The notes beneath the pieces are model-generated. The model saw nothing but the letters and a program-made list of their open reading frames with translations. It searched no databases and was not told where the DNA came from. Source: Peptococcaceae bacterium BRH_c4b (GTDB taxonomy: Bacteria; Bacillota; Desulfotomaculia; Desulfotomaculales; Desulfocucumaceae). From it: 57,125 bases of DNA. Every line of letters starts with the position of its first letter. Within the stretch, counting starts at the first letter, position 1. Below are positions 41,109-48,574 of this stretch, one piece after another. The translations under genes were made by a program, and so were the position numbers. The stretch is from the NCBI GenBank assembly GCA_000961595.1, contig LADO01000002.1, positions 1 to 57,125 on the forward strand, read 5' to 3'.

Positions 41109-41371
41109 TTTCTTGCCAGATATCATTCAATCCTATTAACAGCCGTAACTACCTGGGAGAAATAGAAAAGGTCTTACATATTATAAGGTCTTATGATGTC
41201 GAGTATAGTATAGGAATACTTTCCACAAGCATGGTCGGAGATAAAGAGAAAATATTCACCTTGATCAGGGAATTATATGAGTCCATGAAAAAAGTCTGCG
41301 GCTTTTCCATGGATATAAAAATATCAAATATTTGTGGTTGTGATTACCCCGGATCTCCAGAGCGCTGCTGA
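41087..41371 (+). CDS. YkoF-like thiamine/HMP-binding family protein
   Basis: 94 residues of the YkoF/MTH1187 ferredoxin-like fold: ISCQISFNPINSRNYLGEIE, YSIGILSTSMVGDKEKIF and VCGFSMDIKISNICGCDYP. YkoF binds thiamine and relatives in B. subtilis. Here it overlaps a methyltransferase gene with no thiamine transporter nearby, so its ligand is open. The Cys-x-Cys at the C-terminus and the ERC end are a variation. A terminator follows. Confidence 0.75.
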   Translation: MCLVEEVISCQISFNPINSRNYLGEIEKVLHIIRSYDVEYSIGILSTSMVGDKEKIFTLIRELYESMKKVCGFSMDIKISNICGCDYPGSPERC

Positions 41372-41483
41372 TTCGACTATTAATACGGGTGAAAACTCCT
41401 TATCGTTTCCGGTTGTCGCCGATATGGCAATTGCACATAAGTTTTGGCAAAAGAATTCCTGACAATTCCTTCATTGTAAGCAA

Positions 41484-41516
41484 AAAAAGCCACTCTTTAT
41501 CCAACGAGTGACTTTT
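41484..41516 (+). terminator. Rho-independent terminator
   Basis: AAAAAGCCACTC pairs with GAGTG-ACTTTT with a 10-base loop. It ends the methyltransferase-YkoF unit; the remainder of 41372-41603 holds nothing evident. Confidence 0.75.
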
Positions 41517-41603
41517 CTGTCATGCGAAAACTGGGACGATTCTAGAGACTGGTAGTTGCTCCGTCCTGGAGTAGCGCATGCTGGTCTTGTTTTTTTCTAC
41601 AGA

Positions 41604-42065
41604 CTATCCTCGCATGTCCTGATTGATTTTATCTACCTGCTGCTTAATTTCCCTGGCCTTATCCCCCTGGGGATTCCCCCTGGCCTCCCTTTCGGCCTTT
41701 TGTATCAGACTGAACAGTTTTTTATCCGAAGTAAGGCGCACGGTATATCCTTTATTCGTATCCTTTATTCGTTTATAGGCTTCCTCCCTGATTTTTTTCA
41801 AGCGCAGCCTTTGGAAGCCGGTAACCTTAATGGCGGCTGATATCTCTTTATTAATTACCACCGCCGTAGCGTCTTCCACACCCTCTACGGTTTTTACCGT
41901 TTGCTTGACCTTTTCCGCCATTTCCGGGTCAAATTGCACCTGTTCCCGGACTTGCCCTCTCTGTTGCGCCTGCTGCGGTTTCTTGGCTGGCGAATTAAGC
42001 GTACCGCAGGCGGGGAGAGCGCATATGATTATAATCGATAAAATTATTACGGCTGCTTTCTTCAT
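41604..42065 (-). CDS. YhcN/YlaJ family sporulation lipoprotein
   Basis: 153 residues with a lipoprotein signal peptide (MKKAAVIILSIIIICALPAC; lipobox LPAC, Cys 20). A Gln-rich linker (KKPQQAQQRGQVREQ) leads to the YhcN/YlaJ domain (VKTVEGVEDATAVVINKEIS, IKVTGFQRLRLKKIREE). This family is anchored in spore membranes and influences germination in Bacilli. The start ATG follows GAAAGGTGA. It is the last gene of the spoVAC-AD-AEb operon. Confidence 0.88.
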   Translation of the reverse strand: MKKAAVIILSIIIICALPACGTLNSPAKKPQQAQQRGQVREQVQFDPEMAEKVKQTVKTVEGVEDATAVVINKEISAAIKVTGFQRLRLKKIREEAYKRIKDTNKGYTVRLTSDKKLFSLIQKAEREARGNPQGDKAREIKQQVDKINQDMRG

Positions 42066-42083
42066 TTAATGAATCACCTTTCT

Positions 42084-42437
42084 TCAACCCTTGGGCTTAA
42101 AAAGAAGCGCTGCCAGGAAACCAAATATAATGGCGGCGGAGATGCCGGCACTGGTAACCTCAAAGATACCGGTCAGTATCCCCACCAGACCGGTACGCTG
42201 TGCCTCCGCCATGGCCCCGTGCACCAGAGCGTTGCCGAAGCTGGTTATAGGCACTGTAGCGCCCGCGCCGGCGAAATCTATAAGGGGTTCGTAGAGGCCC
42301 AGGCCGTCCAGTATGGCTCCGGCCACCACCAGAATGCTCATTACATGGGCGGGGGTGAGTTTGGCTACGTCCAGCATCAGTTGCCCTATGACACAAATCA
42401 GTCCTCCCACCACAAAGGCCCAAATATATACTTGCAT
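42084..42437 (-). CDS. spoVAE: Stage V sporulation protein AE (SpoVAEb type)
   Basis: 117 residues with three to four membrane helices: [39 protein letters not shown], then [20 protein letters not shown] and [18 protein letters not shown]. The motif [12 protein letters not shown] matches SpoVAC/SpoVAE membrane proteins that form the dipicolinate channel of spores. Start ATG 42437 after AGGGGTGA; the longer frame to 42545 overlaps spoVAD. Follows spoVAD by four bases. Confidence 0.92.
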   Translation of the reverse strand: MQVYIWAFVVGGLICVIGQLMLDVAKLTPAHVMSILVVAGAILDGLGLYEPLIDFAGAGATVPITSFGNALVHGAMAEAQRTGLVGILTGIFEVTSAGISAAIIFGFLAALLFKPKG

Positions 42438-42441
42438 ATAA

Positions 42442-43452
42442 TCACCCCTGAAGATCATACTCAATGGAAACTGCGTGGGCGATGCAGGGTATGCTTTCCT
42501 TCTGCTGGTACGAGAGGGGGGAAAGCAGCGCGCCGGTGGCCACAATCAGCACCTTTTGCAGTTCCCCTTTTTTCATCCTGTTAAATATATGCCCGTAGGT
42601 AACCACCGCCGAGCAGCCGCAGCCGCTCCCCCCCGACTGAACAGGCTGATCGGCGCTGTATACCAGCAACCCGCAGTCCGTAAAGATTTCTTCCGGAATG
42701 CTAATGCCATGCTTATCAAAAAGATCCGCCGCAATTTCATGACCCACCCGGCCTAAATCCCCGGTGGCAATAAGATCATACTCGCCCGGGGATATGCCCA
42801 TGTCCCTCAGGTGCGCCGTTATAGTGTCCACTGCCGCCGGGGCCATGGCCCCCCCCATATTAAACGGGTCGGAGATGCCCATGTCCACCACCCTGCCGAT
42901 GGTGGCCGAGGTTACCCTCGGTCCTTCGCCGGGACCCAACACTGCAGCGCCAGCGCCGGTAACCGTCCACTGGGCGGTGGGCGGCTTTTGGGCTCCGTAT
43001 TCATTGGGATAGCGGTACTGTTTTTCAACGGCTGCGTTATGGCTGCTGGTGCCGCATAAAACATAGCCCGCCGCCTTGCTGTCCACCAGCAGGGCACCCA
43101 GGGCAAGGCTCTCCATGGAGGTTGAACAGGCCCCGTACAGCCCCAGAAAGGGCACTGCCAGAGTCCTGGCGGAAAAGCTGCTGGAAATGATCTGGTTTAG
43201 CAGGTCACCGCTCAATAAAAACTGGATATCCTGTTTCTGCAGGCCCGCCTTTTTAATGGCTATTTCGAAGGCCTCTTCCATCATCTTTGTTTCGGCTTTC
43301 TCATAGCTGTCCTGGCCCAGCCACAAATCCCCATGCAGCAGATCAAAATCATCCTGCAGCGGCCCCTGGGCCTCCATCGGCCCGCCAATCGCAGCCGTCG
43401 CCAGAATGGTGGGGCGGTTTTCGAAAATCCATGTCTGATGCCCTTTGAGCAT
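42442..43452 (-). CDS. spoVAD: Stage V sporulation protein AD
   Basis: 336 residues with thiolase-like fold. Begins [17 protein letters not shown]; the segment [20 protein letters not shown] contains the thiolase-type Cys region, then [16 protein letters not shown] and [16 protein letters not shown]. SpoVAD binds Ca-dipicolinate and helps its uptake into the forespore. The gene is between spoVAC (4 bases upstream) and spoVAE, typical operon order. Expressed in the forespore under sigma G by family knowledge. Confidence 0.96.
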   Translation of the reverse strand: MLKGHQTWIFENRPTILATAAIGGPMEAQGPLQDDFDLLHGDLWLGQDSYEKAETKMMEEAFEIAIKKAGLQKQDIQFLLSGDLLNQIISSSFSARTLAVPFLGLYGACSTSMESLALGALLVDSKAAGYVLCGTSSHNAAVEKQYRYPNEYGAQKPPTAQWTVTGAGAAVLGPGEGPRVTSATIGRVVDMGISDPFNMGGAMAPAAVDTITAHLRDMGISPGEYDLIATGDLGRVGHEIAADLFDKHGISIPEEIFTDCGLLVYSADQPVQSGGSGCGCSAVVTYGHIFNRMKKGELQKVLIVATGALLSPLSYQQKESIPCIAHAVSIEYDLQG

Positions 43453-43456
43453 GACC

Positions 43457-43933
43457 CTAGCCCCCCAGCATGGACAGTATTGTTTTAATCAGAACCACGA
43501 CAAAAGCGGAGAACACGCCAAATACTATAACCGATCCGGCAAGTTTGAACATTTTACCGCCCACTCCCAGCACAAACCCCTCGGTCCTGTGCTCGATGGC
43601 AGCCGAGGCAATGGAATTGGCGAAACCGGTAACCGGCACAGCCGTACCGGCGCCGGCCCACTGGGCAATATGATCATAAACACCCAGTGAGGTAAGAATT
43701 ACAGATATCAGTACCAATACGGCAACGGTGGGATTTCCTGCCGTCTTTTCGGTAAAATCAAAATTCCAGAGGAAGAAATCCTGTATAAACTGTCCCAGCA
43801 GGCATATGGCGCCACCCACCAGAAAGGCCCTGAAGCAGTTGGCCAGCACGGGCCGGCGGGGTTCCCGCACCTTGGCAAAATCGTGGTACTCCTGCTGCAC
43901 GGGAGTCAATTTCTTTTTCTTTTTATCTGACAT
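43457..43933 (-). CDS. spoVAC: Stage V sporulation protein AC
   Basis: 158 residues with a basic N-terminus (MSDKKKKKLTPVQQEYHDFA) and about five membrane helices. The signature AGAGTAVPVTGFANSIASAA is shared with SpoVAE. SpoVAC behaves as a mechanosensitive channel component for dipicolinate in Bacillus. It is followed by spoVAD and preceded by a DUF421 gene 11 bases upstream, as in the heat-resistance-associated spoVA2mob operon. Confidence 0.95.
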   Translation of the reverse strand: MSDKKKKKLTPVQQEYHDFAKVREPRRPVLANCFRAFLVGGAICLLGQFIQDFFLWNFDFTEKTAGNPTVAVLVLISVILTSLGVYDHIAQWAGAGTAVPVTGFANSIASAAIEHRTEGFVLGVGGKMFKLAGSVIVFGVFSAFVVVLIKTILSMLGG

Positions 43934-43944
43934 ATTCCGGCCCC

Positions 43945-44805
43945 CTATCTTTTCAACCAGGGTTCAAGTTCGTTAATTGCATCCCCGAGAATTGCCGCAG
44001 AATTTCCGTATACCTTTTTGGCCCGGGGCTGCCTGGTGGAAAGAGCGTACAGTTCGCAGTCCGCCTGGCATTTTTTTAAGGTGGCAAAGACAAGATCCTT
44101 TGTTTTTGGCTGCGGAACCTGAATGGCGTCGTCGAAAAGATCCATGTACAACTGGCCGGCGGAATCAACCTGGGCAATGAATACATTCTCCGGGGCCACA
44201 CCGGCCTTTTCCAGTTCCGTGTGCAGCCACCCCCTGTTGAGCCCCATGGCAGTCAGGGGCTCATCCATGATCACACTGTCCATGATCACAGTCTGGGGCT
44301 CGCTTTCCCGTCCTAACTTCATGCCCATGCTTTTTGCGGTAACGGGCTGCTGATTTTTATTCAGCAACACGCTTACCTCGCCCGTGGGCTCCAGCACGGC
44401 AAATTCAACATCGGCGAAATTAAAAACGCTTTTCTGGCGCAGCTGGCTTAACAGATCTTCCGGGGTAAGGCGGGCTTCTAATAAATTGTCTTCAAGTACC
44501 TTGCCGTGATTTATCAGCACCGTTTCCTTCCCTTGGACTATATCCCGCACTGACTTGTACTTTATGGACAGTACATAGATCAGAGCCGGTAGCACCGTCC
44601 AAACCGCCAGGACTATAATCCCACCGGCCAGGTTCCTGACTATGTTCAGTGAAACAACGGCGGCAACCACCCCTATGGCAATCGCCGCTACCAGATCAAA
44701 ATATGTCAGACGTGAAGTCTGCCTTTTACCTATCAGCCGGACCAGCAGCAATGTGAGCAGGAACAGTCCGCCGGAGCGCAACAGCATATTCAACCATTCG
44801 GGCAT
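43945..44805 (-). CDS. DUF421 (YetF/YcaP-type) membrane protein, long form
   Basis: 286 residues. Three N-terminal membrane helices (about 8-25, 38-57, 62-80) carry the DUF421 motif RLIGKRQTSRLTYFDLVAAIAIG. The cytoplasmic part has VLINHGKVLEDNLLEARLTPEDLL and FADVEFAVLEPTGEVSVL. About 60 extra C-terminal residues (VFATLKKCQADCELYALSTR) extend past the usual DUF421 end and carry two Cys. DUF421 members in Bacilli (YetF, YrbG) localise in the spore inner membrane. Same strand as spoVAC, 11 bases upstream. Confidence 0.9.
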   Translation of the reverse strand: MPEWLNMLLRSGGLFLLTLLLVRLIGKRQTSRLTYFDLVAAIAIGVVAAVVSLNIVRNLAGGIIVLAVWTVLPALIYVLSIKYKSVRDIVQGKETVLINHGKVLEDNLLEARLTPEDLLSQLRQKSVFNFADVEFAVLEPTGEVSVLLNKNQQPVTAKSMGMKLGRESEPQTVIMDSVIMDEPLTAMGLNRGWLHTELEKAGVAPENVFIAQVDSAGQLYMDLFDDAIQVPQPKTKDLVFATLKKCQADCELYALSTRQPRAKKVYGNSAAILGDAINELEPWLKR

Positions 44806-44831
44806 GATGGCTAACTCCTTGCTATGTTTTA

Positions 44832-45038
44832 CTAAAACCCTTTATACTGTGGTTCTGCAAACTCCAATACGCTTATCCTTTGCTCCAGGTCATCTATAAC
44901 CTGGCCGACGCGCTCTGAGTTGCGCCGGTATACAGTTTTTGCCTCGCCGTTTTCCCCATGCAGTGCAAACATATCCAGGGTGGCCCGGATTCCTTTCAGG
45001 CTGGCCAGGGTCTGCTTGGCCTGCGCACTGACGGTCAT
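44832..45038 (-). CDS. DUF1657 protein, copy 1
   Basis: 68 residues: MTVSAQAKQTLASLKGIRAT, then helical sequence to the C-terminal AEPQYKGF motif shared with copy 2. Small, soluble, predicted coiled coil. DUF1657 genes accompany DUF421 and spoVA genes in spore-forming Firmicutes. Start ATG follows AGAGGTGA. It precedes the long DUF421 gene by 26 bases, so it is the first gene of the operon after the terminator at 45130-45157. Confidence 0.88.
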   Translation of the reverse strand: MTVSAQAKQTLASLKGIRATLDMFALHGENGEAKTVYRRNSERVGQVIDDLEQRISVLEFAEPQYKGF

Positions 45039-45129
45039 CAGCCATCACCTCTTTGCCTTATTTTGTTTTTTCATGCAGTTTTCTATGCACTCCAAAGTGT
45101 TGTATCAGTTTCTTTTGCCTTGCCGTCAT

Positions 45130-45157
45130 AAAAAGGAAGGCCAAAGCCTTCCTTTTT
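45130..45157 (-). terminator. Terminator between the two DUF1657 genes
   Basis: AAAAAGGAAGGC pairs perfectly with GCCTTCCTTTTT around CAAA. It would end transcripts from the upstream DUF1657 copy, or let only part of them read into the spoVA operon. Confidence 0.85.
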
Positions 45158-45198
45158 ATCTACTCCTTTAAAACTACTCCCTTAAAAATCCCTTATAT

Positions 45199-45405
45199 TT
45201 AAAACCCCTTATATTGTGGCTCCTCTTGTTCCATTTGCTTAATCCTGGGCTCCAGCGTGTTAACAATGGCCCCTGTCTTATTGGCGGCGTCGGTATAAAG
45301 CTGTTTCGCCTGCTGGTTCTGGGTCTGCAGGGCAAAGGATTCCAGACTGGCCTGGGCATTTTTAAGACCGACCAGTGTTTGTTTTACCTGGGCCGCTACG
45401 GTCAA
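45199..45405 (-). CDS. DUF1657 protein, copy 2
   Basis: 68 residues, a paralogue of copy 1: TVAAQVKQTLVGLKNAQASL at the N-terminus and EEPQYKGF at the end. I choose TTG 45405 as start, eight bases after GGGAGG, because it gives the same first residues as copy 1. An ATG at 45411 is only two bases from that site. A terminator follows in the direction of copy 1. Confidence 0.85.
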   Translation of the reverse strand: MTVAAQVKQTLVGLKNAQASLESFALQTQNQQAKQLYTDAANKTGAIVNTLEPRIKQMEQEEPQYKGF

Positions 45406-45645
45406 TGTCATTTCCTCCCATACCATTAATTATTTTCAGCTAGCTTATGCGCTTATGGATTTTTTTATTCAAGAAAGGCATTCCTTATAACGCTAGCGGA
45501 TAAGCAGATATAAATAGCCAATTCCGGCAGCACAAATAATAAACGAGCATAAATTATTAACCGTATTACAATACAACGACATGGAAATGATATGTCTGTA
45601 AAATATACAACACTATAAATAAAAGCAACTCGGGGAGTGTTAAAA

Positions 45646-46326
45646 ATGCTCATAGTGTTCATACGCACCGTAATATTAGTTGCCCTGGTCGTAACCGGCC
45701 TGCGTGTAATGGGAAAAAGACAAGTCGGACAACTCCAGCCGTACGAACTGGTAATAATCATACTTCTTTCGGAATTGGCAGCAATCCCCATAGGCAACAG
45801 CGGCATACCGCTGGCCTACGCCGTGATCCCCATTTTAACCCTGGTTGTAATCCATATTTTTCTATCTTATATTTCCCTGAAAAGCGAAGGAGCCCGGGGC
45901 ATTATCTGCGGCACACCCAGCGTACTGATAGAAAACGGTAAAATAGTGGAGAAGGAACTGATCAGTCTAAGGTACAACATAAACGAGCTGACAGAACAGC
46001 TCCGGGCCAAAAATATTCCCAATATAGCCGATGTTGAATTCGCCATTCTGGAGACCAGTGGCCACCTCAGTGTTATACCTAAATCCCAGAAAAGACCGGT
46101 GGTTCCGGCGGATATGAACCTGCCCACCAACTACGAGGGCCTCCCGGTGACGTTGATTATTGATGGGTTTGTTTTCGATAAAAATCTGTCTAAAATAAGT
46201 CTTAACCGGGAATGGCTGCAGGCGGAACTGCAAAAGTTCGGCCTAAGTGACTTCCGGGAAGTGCTTTTTGCCAGCATCGACTCCGAAGGCAAATTATTCT
46301 ACCAGCAAAAGGCGAAAGCGATATGA
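45646..46326 (+). CDS. DUF421 membrane protein, short form
   Basis: 226 residues from ATG 45646, eight bases after GGGGAG. Three N-terminal membrane helices with VTGLRVMGKRQVGQLQPYEL, then the cytoplasmic domain LIENGKIVEKELISLRYNIN, PNIADVEFAILETSGHLSV and SLNREWLQAELQKFG. Same plan as the 43945 protein without its Cys tail. It is divergent from the DUF1657 copy 2 and is followed after 13 bases by a DUF4363 gene, a frequent pairing in spore-formers. Confidence 0.9.
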   Translation: MLIVFIRTVILVALVVTGLRVMGKRQVGQLQPYELVIIILLSELAAIPIGNSGIPLAYAVIPILTLVVIHIFLSYISLKSEGARGIICGTPSVLIENGKIVEKELISLRYNINELTEQLRAKNIPNIADVEFAILETSGHLSVIPKSQKRPVVPADMNLPTNYEGLPVTLIIDGFVFDKNLSKISLNREWLQAELQKFGLSDFREVLFASIDSEGKLFYQQKAKAI

Positions 46327-46339
46327 GGAGTTGAAATCT

Positions 46340-46720
46340 ATGAAGCTGTTATGGTTAGTTTTAGTTGCTTTTGTAATAGTACTGGGGCTGGGCGTATGGG
46401 CGAACATCCAGTTGAATACATCCACCACCGGGCTGGTGCAAAAAATCGACCTTATAGAATCCGATATTTCGAACCAAAGATGGGACCATGCCTATAAAAA
46501 CACCCTGGCATTTGAGAAAGCATGGAGAGAAAACGCAAAATGGTGGCCCACTATACTGGACCACCAGGAGATGGACAATATAGAATTTTCACTGGCCAAA
46601 TTCAAGGAATACGTGGCCGAGAAAAACAACGTACTTTCCCTGGCCCAGCTGTCGGAACTAAAGCTGATGATCCGGCATATCCCGGAAAAGGAGGCTATAA
46701 GCCTTCAAAATATTTTATAG
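46340..46720 (+). CDS. DUF4363 protein
   Basis: 126 residues from ATG 46340, preceded by GAGGAG. One N-terminal membrane helix or uncleaved signal (LLWLVLVAFVIVLGLGVWAN), then a helical extracytoplasmic domain with Trp-rich repeats (ISNQRWDHAYKN, WRENAKWWPTILDHQEMDNI). Likely faces the outside of the membrane and partners with the DUF421 protein encoded 13 bases upstream. Function unknown; spore-membrane role inferred from the neighbourhood. Confidence 0.8.
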   Translation: MKLLWLVLVAFVIVLGLGVWANIQLNTSTTGLVQKIDLIESDISNQRWDHAYKNTLAFEKAWRENAKWWPTILDHQEMDNIEFSLAKFKEYVAEKNNVLSLAQLSELKLMIRHIPEKEAISLQNIL

Positions 46721-46740
46721 CCCCGGGACTGTCATGCTAT

Positions 46741-47538
46741 TTACTCATTGATGATAGAATCCCCGGATGAAATCAAACCTTTTAATTTTTTCAGTGCCTG
46801 TCGCTCCAGGCGTGACACCTGAACCTGGGAGAGTCCCAGCCTGGCGGCGATATCGGCCTGGGTCCGGTCATCGAAAAACCGCCAGATCAATATCTTTCTG
46901 TCTCTCTCGGGCAGGCTAAGCAGCATTTCCTTAACCGCTATCATGTCCAGCCAGGGAATGTCATCCCCGTCACCTTCGTTACCATGCAGTTGATCCAGCA
47001 AAAAGATGGGGTCCCCGTCATCCTGATGCAGTGTTTCGTATATAGATGCCGGTGTCTGGGCTGCTTCCAGGGCGTTTACTATTTCCTCCCGGGACAGACC
47101 CATGTCTTCGGCCACTTCCCCCACCGAAGGCTCCCGGCCCATCTTTCCGGTAAGCCTTTCCCTGGTCTGCTGGATCCTGTATGCCAGTTCCTTTACTGAA
47201 CGGCTGACTTTTACCGGACTGTCATCCCGTAAAAACCTTCGGATTTCTCCCACAATCATAGGAACGGCATAAGTGGAAAATTTAACATCATAGGACAGGT
47301 CAAATTTATCAATGGCCTTCATCAGGCCGATACAACCGATCTGAAAAAGATCCTCCAGCTCATAGCCCCGGTTTTGAAAGCGCTTAACCAGATTAAAAAC
47401 CAGCTTAAGGTTACAGTTCACCAACCGGTCTCTGGCAAAGCTGTCGCCCTGTTGCGCCTTTTGGAGCAAATCCCGCATTTCTTCGTCCTTTAAGAGGGGG
47501 AAACGGGGCAGGTTCATCTCAATCAATCTGTTACCCAT
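46741..47538 (-). CDS. sigF: RNA polymerase sporulation sigma factor F
   Basis: 265 residues with region 2 (RDRLVNCNLKLVFNLVKRF, DLFQIGCIGLMKAIDKFD, KFSTYAVPMIVGEIRRFLR), region 3 (REPSVGEVAEDMGLSREEI) and region 4 helix-turn-helix (TQADIAARLGLSQVQVSRLE). It is the first forespore-specific sigma factor. Last gene of spoIIAA-spoIIAB-sigF, 10 bases after spoIIAB; activity is held by SpoIIAB and released by SpoIIAA. Start ATG after GAGGGTGG. Converges with the DUF4363 gene without a clear terminator. Confidence 0.97.
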   Translation of the reverse strand: MGNRLIEMNLPRFPLLKDEEMRDLLQKAQQGDSFARDRLVNCNLKLVFNLVKRFQNRGYELEDLFQIGCIGLMKAIDKFDLSYDVKFSTYAVPMIVGEIRRFLRDDSPVKVSRSVKELAYRIQQTRERLTGKMGREPSVGEVAEDMGLSREEIVNALEAAQTPASIYETLHQDDGDPIFLLDQLHGNEGDGDDIPWLDMIAVKEMLLSLPERDRKILIWRFFDDRTQADIAARLGLSQVQVSRLERQALKKLKGLISSGDSIINE

Positions 47539-47548
47539 GTAACCACCC

Positions 47549-47995
47549 TCAGTGGCCCGGCATGACGGCGGCCAGGCTATTTAACTGCTTAAACATTCTT
47601 ACCCTGGTACCCTTGCCCGGAGCCGAATCTACCTCCAGTTTATCCGTAAATGACTGCATAAAGGCAAAACCCAGGCCCATTCTTTCCGGATCGGTGGAAT
47701 AAGCCGGTGTCATCGCCCTGGCAATATCCTTTATACCGGCGCCACTGTCCACCACTATTATCTCCAGGGCATCTTTGTATAGTATGACTTCCACCTGCAC
47801 AGTTTCACCTATCCTGTTCCTGTAGCCGTGAATAATGGAGTTGGTAACCGCTTCGGATACGGCCACCTTTAACTCGTCCAGGTCGCCCAGGGTAAAGTCA
47901 AGTTGCGACGCAAATGCCGCTACCGCCACCCGGGCAAAGGCTACATTTTCAGGCAGGCTGTTAAATTCGATACTCATGCGGTTAATTAATTGCAT
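47549..47995 (-). CDS. spoIIAB: Anti-sigma F factor, serine kinase
   Basis: 148 residues of the GHKL kinase fold: N box ELKVAVSEAVTNSIIHGYRN near 45, G1 VVDSGAGIKD and G2 MGLGFAFMQSF. SpoIIAB binds and inhibits sigma F and phosphorylates SpoIIAA on Ser. The start ATG 47995 follows AGGAGG by seven bases. Spaced 11 bases from spoIIAA. Confidence 0.97.
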   Translation of the reverse strand: MQLINRMSIEFNSLPENVAFARVAVAAFASQLDFTLGDLDELKVAVSEAVTNSIIHGYRNRIGETVQVEVILYKDALEIIVVDSGAGIKDIARAMTPAYSTDPERMGLGFAFMQSFTDKLEVDSAPGKGTRVRMFKQLNSLAAVMPGH

Positions 47996-48006
47996 CTAAA
48001 AACCTC

Positions 48007-48345
48007 CTATACGGCCCCGGCAACGGCTTCTTCTTCTGAGCGGTATTCTCCCATAATCCTTAGCAATCCCGATAGCTCCAGTATCTTTTTAACCTGAGGC
48101 ATGGGGGCCACCAGGGATACCCTTCCGCCCGAGGCGGCCAATCGCTTGTACCTGCCCAGCAGCACACCAAGTCCCGAACTGTCTATATACGATACACTCT
48201 TTAGATTAATAATCAGGTGTCCGGTTTCATACTGCTCCAGGGCGGTATCGATAGATGTGCGCAATCTTTCCGACACGCCCAGATCAATTTCCCCCGCTGG
48301 CCTTACCACCACGGCCCCCTGCATAGTATCAATATTAATCAGCAA
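48007..48345 (-). CDS. spoIIAA: Anti-anti-sigma F factor
   Basis: 112 residues of the STAS fold. The phosphorylated Ser lies in SYIDSSGLGVLLGRYKRL near residue 57, and GEIDLGVSERLR is typical of the N-terminal part. Unphosphorylated SpoIIAA displaces sigma F from SpoIIAB. The start codon is TTG 48345 after a GGGGGG run. First gene of the tricistron; dacF lies upstream behind a hairpin. Confidence 0.96.
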   Translation of the reverse strand: MLINIDTMQGAVVVRPAGEIDLGVSERLRTSIDTALEQYETGHLIINLKSVSYIDSSGLGVLLGRYKRLAASGGRVSLVAPMPQVKKILELSGLLRIMGEYRSEEEAVAGAV

Positions 48346-48495
48346 CTGGGTCCCCCCCTGACAGCTTGTAAATATTTATACTTTCCACACCTGATACAGC
48401 CATTCCTGCTAAATCTTACCAGAATTATTGTCGAAATGCAAAAAAGGACCGCAACTGTCCCAAAGGTTTAGGTCTTTTTATCTTGTTGCCGGTGA

Positions 48496-48533
48496 ATACC
48501 CGGGGATCGGGCTGCCGCCCGATCCCCGGGTAT
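48496..48533. other. Perfect 17-bp hairpin between dacF and spoIIAA
   Basis: ATACCCGGGGATCGGGC and its exact complement flank TGCC. No T-tract follows on either strand. A weaker GGACC/GGTC hairpin bounded by A and T runs lies at about 48442-48480. Either may punctuate the dacF-spoIIA transcript. Confidence 0.6.
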
Positions 48534-48574
48534 GTGCCAGGAGACTGTTGTAAGCAATTTTTAGGAGCAGCCTC

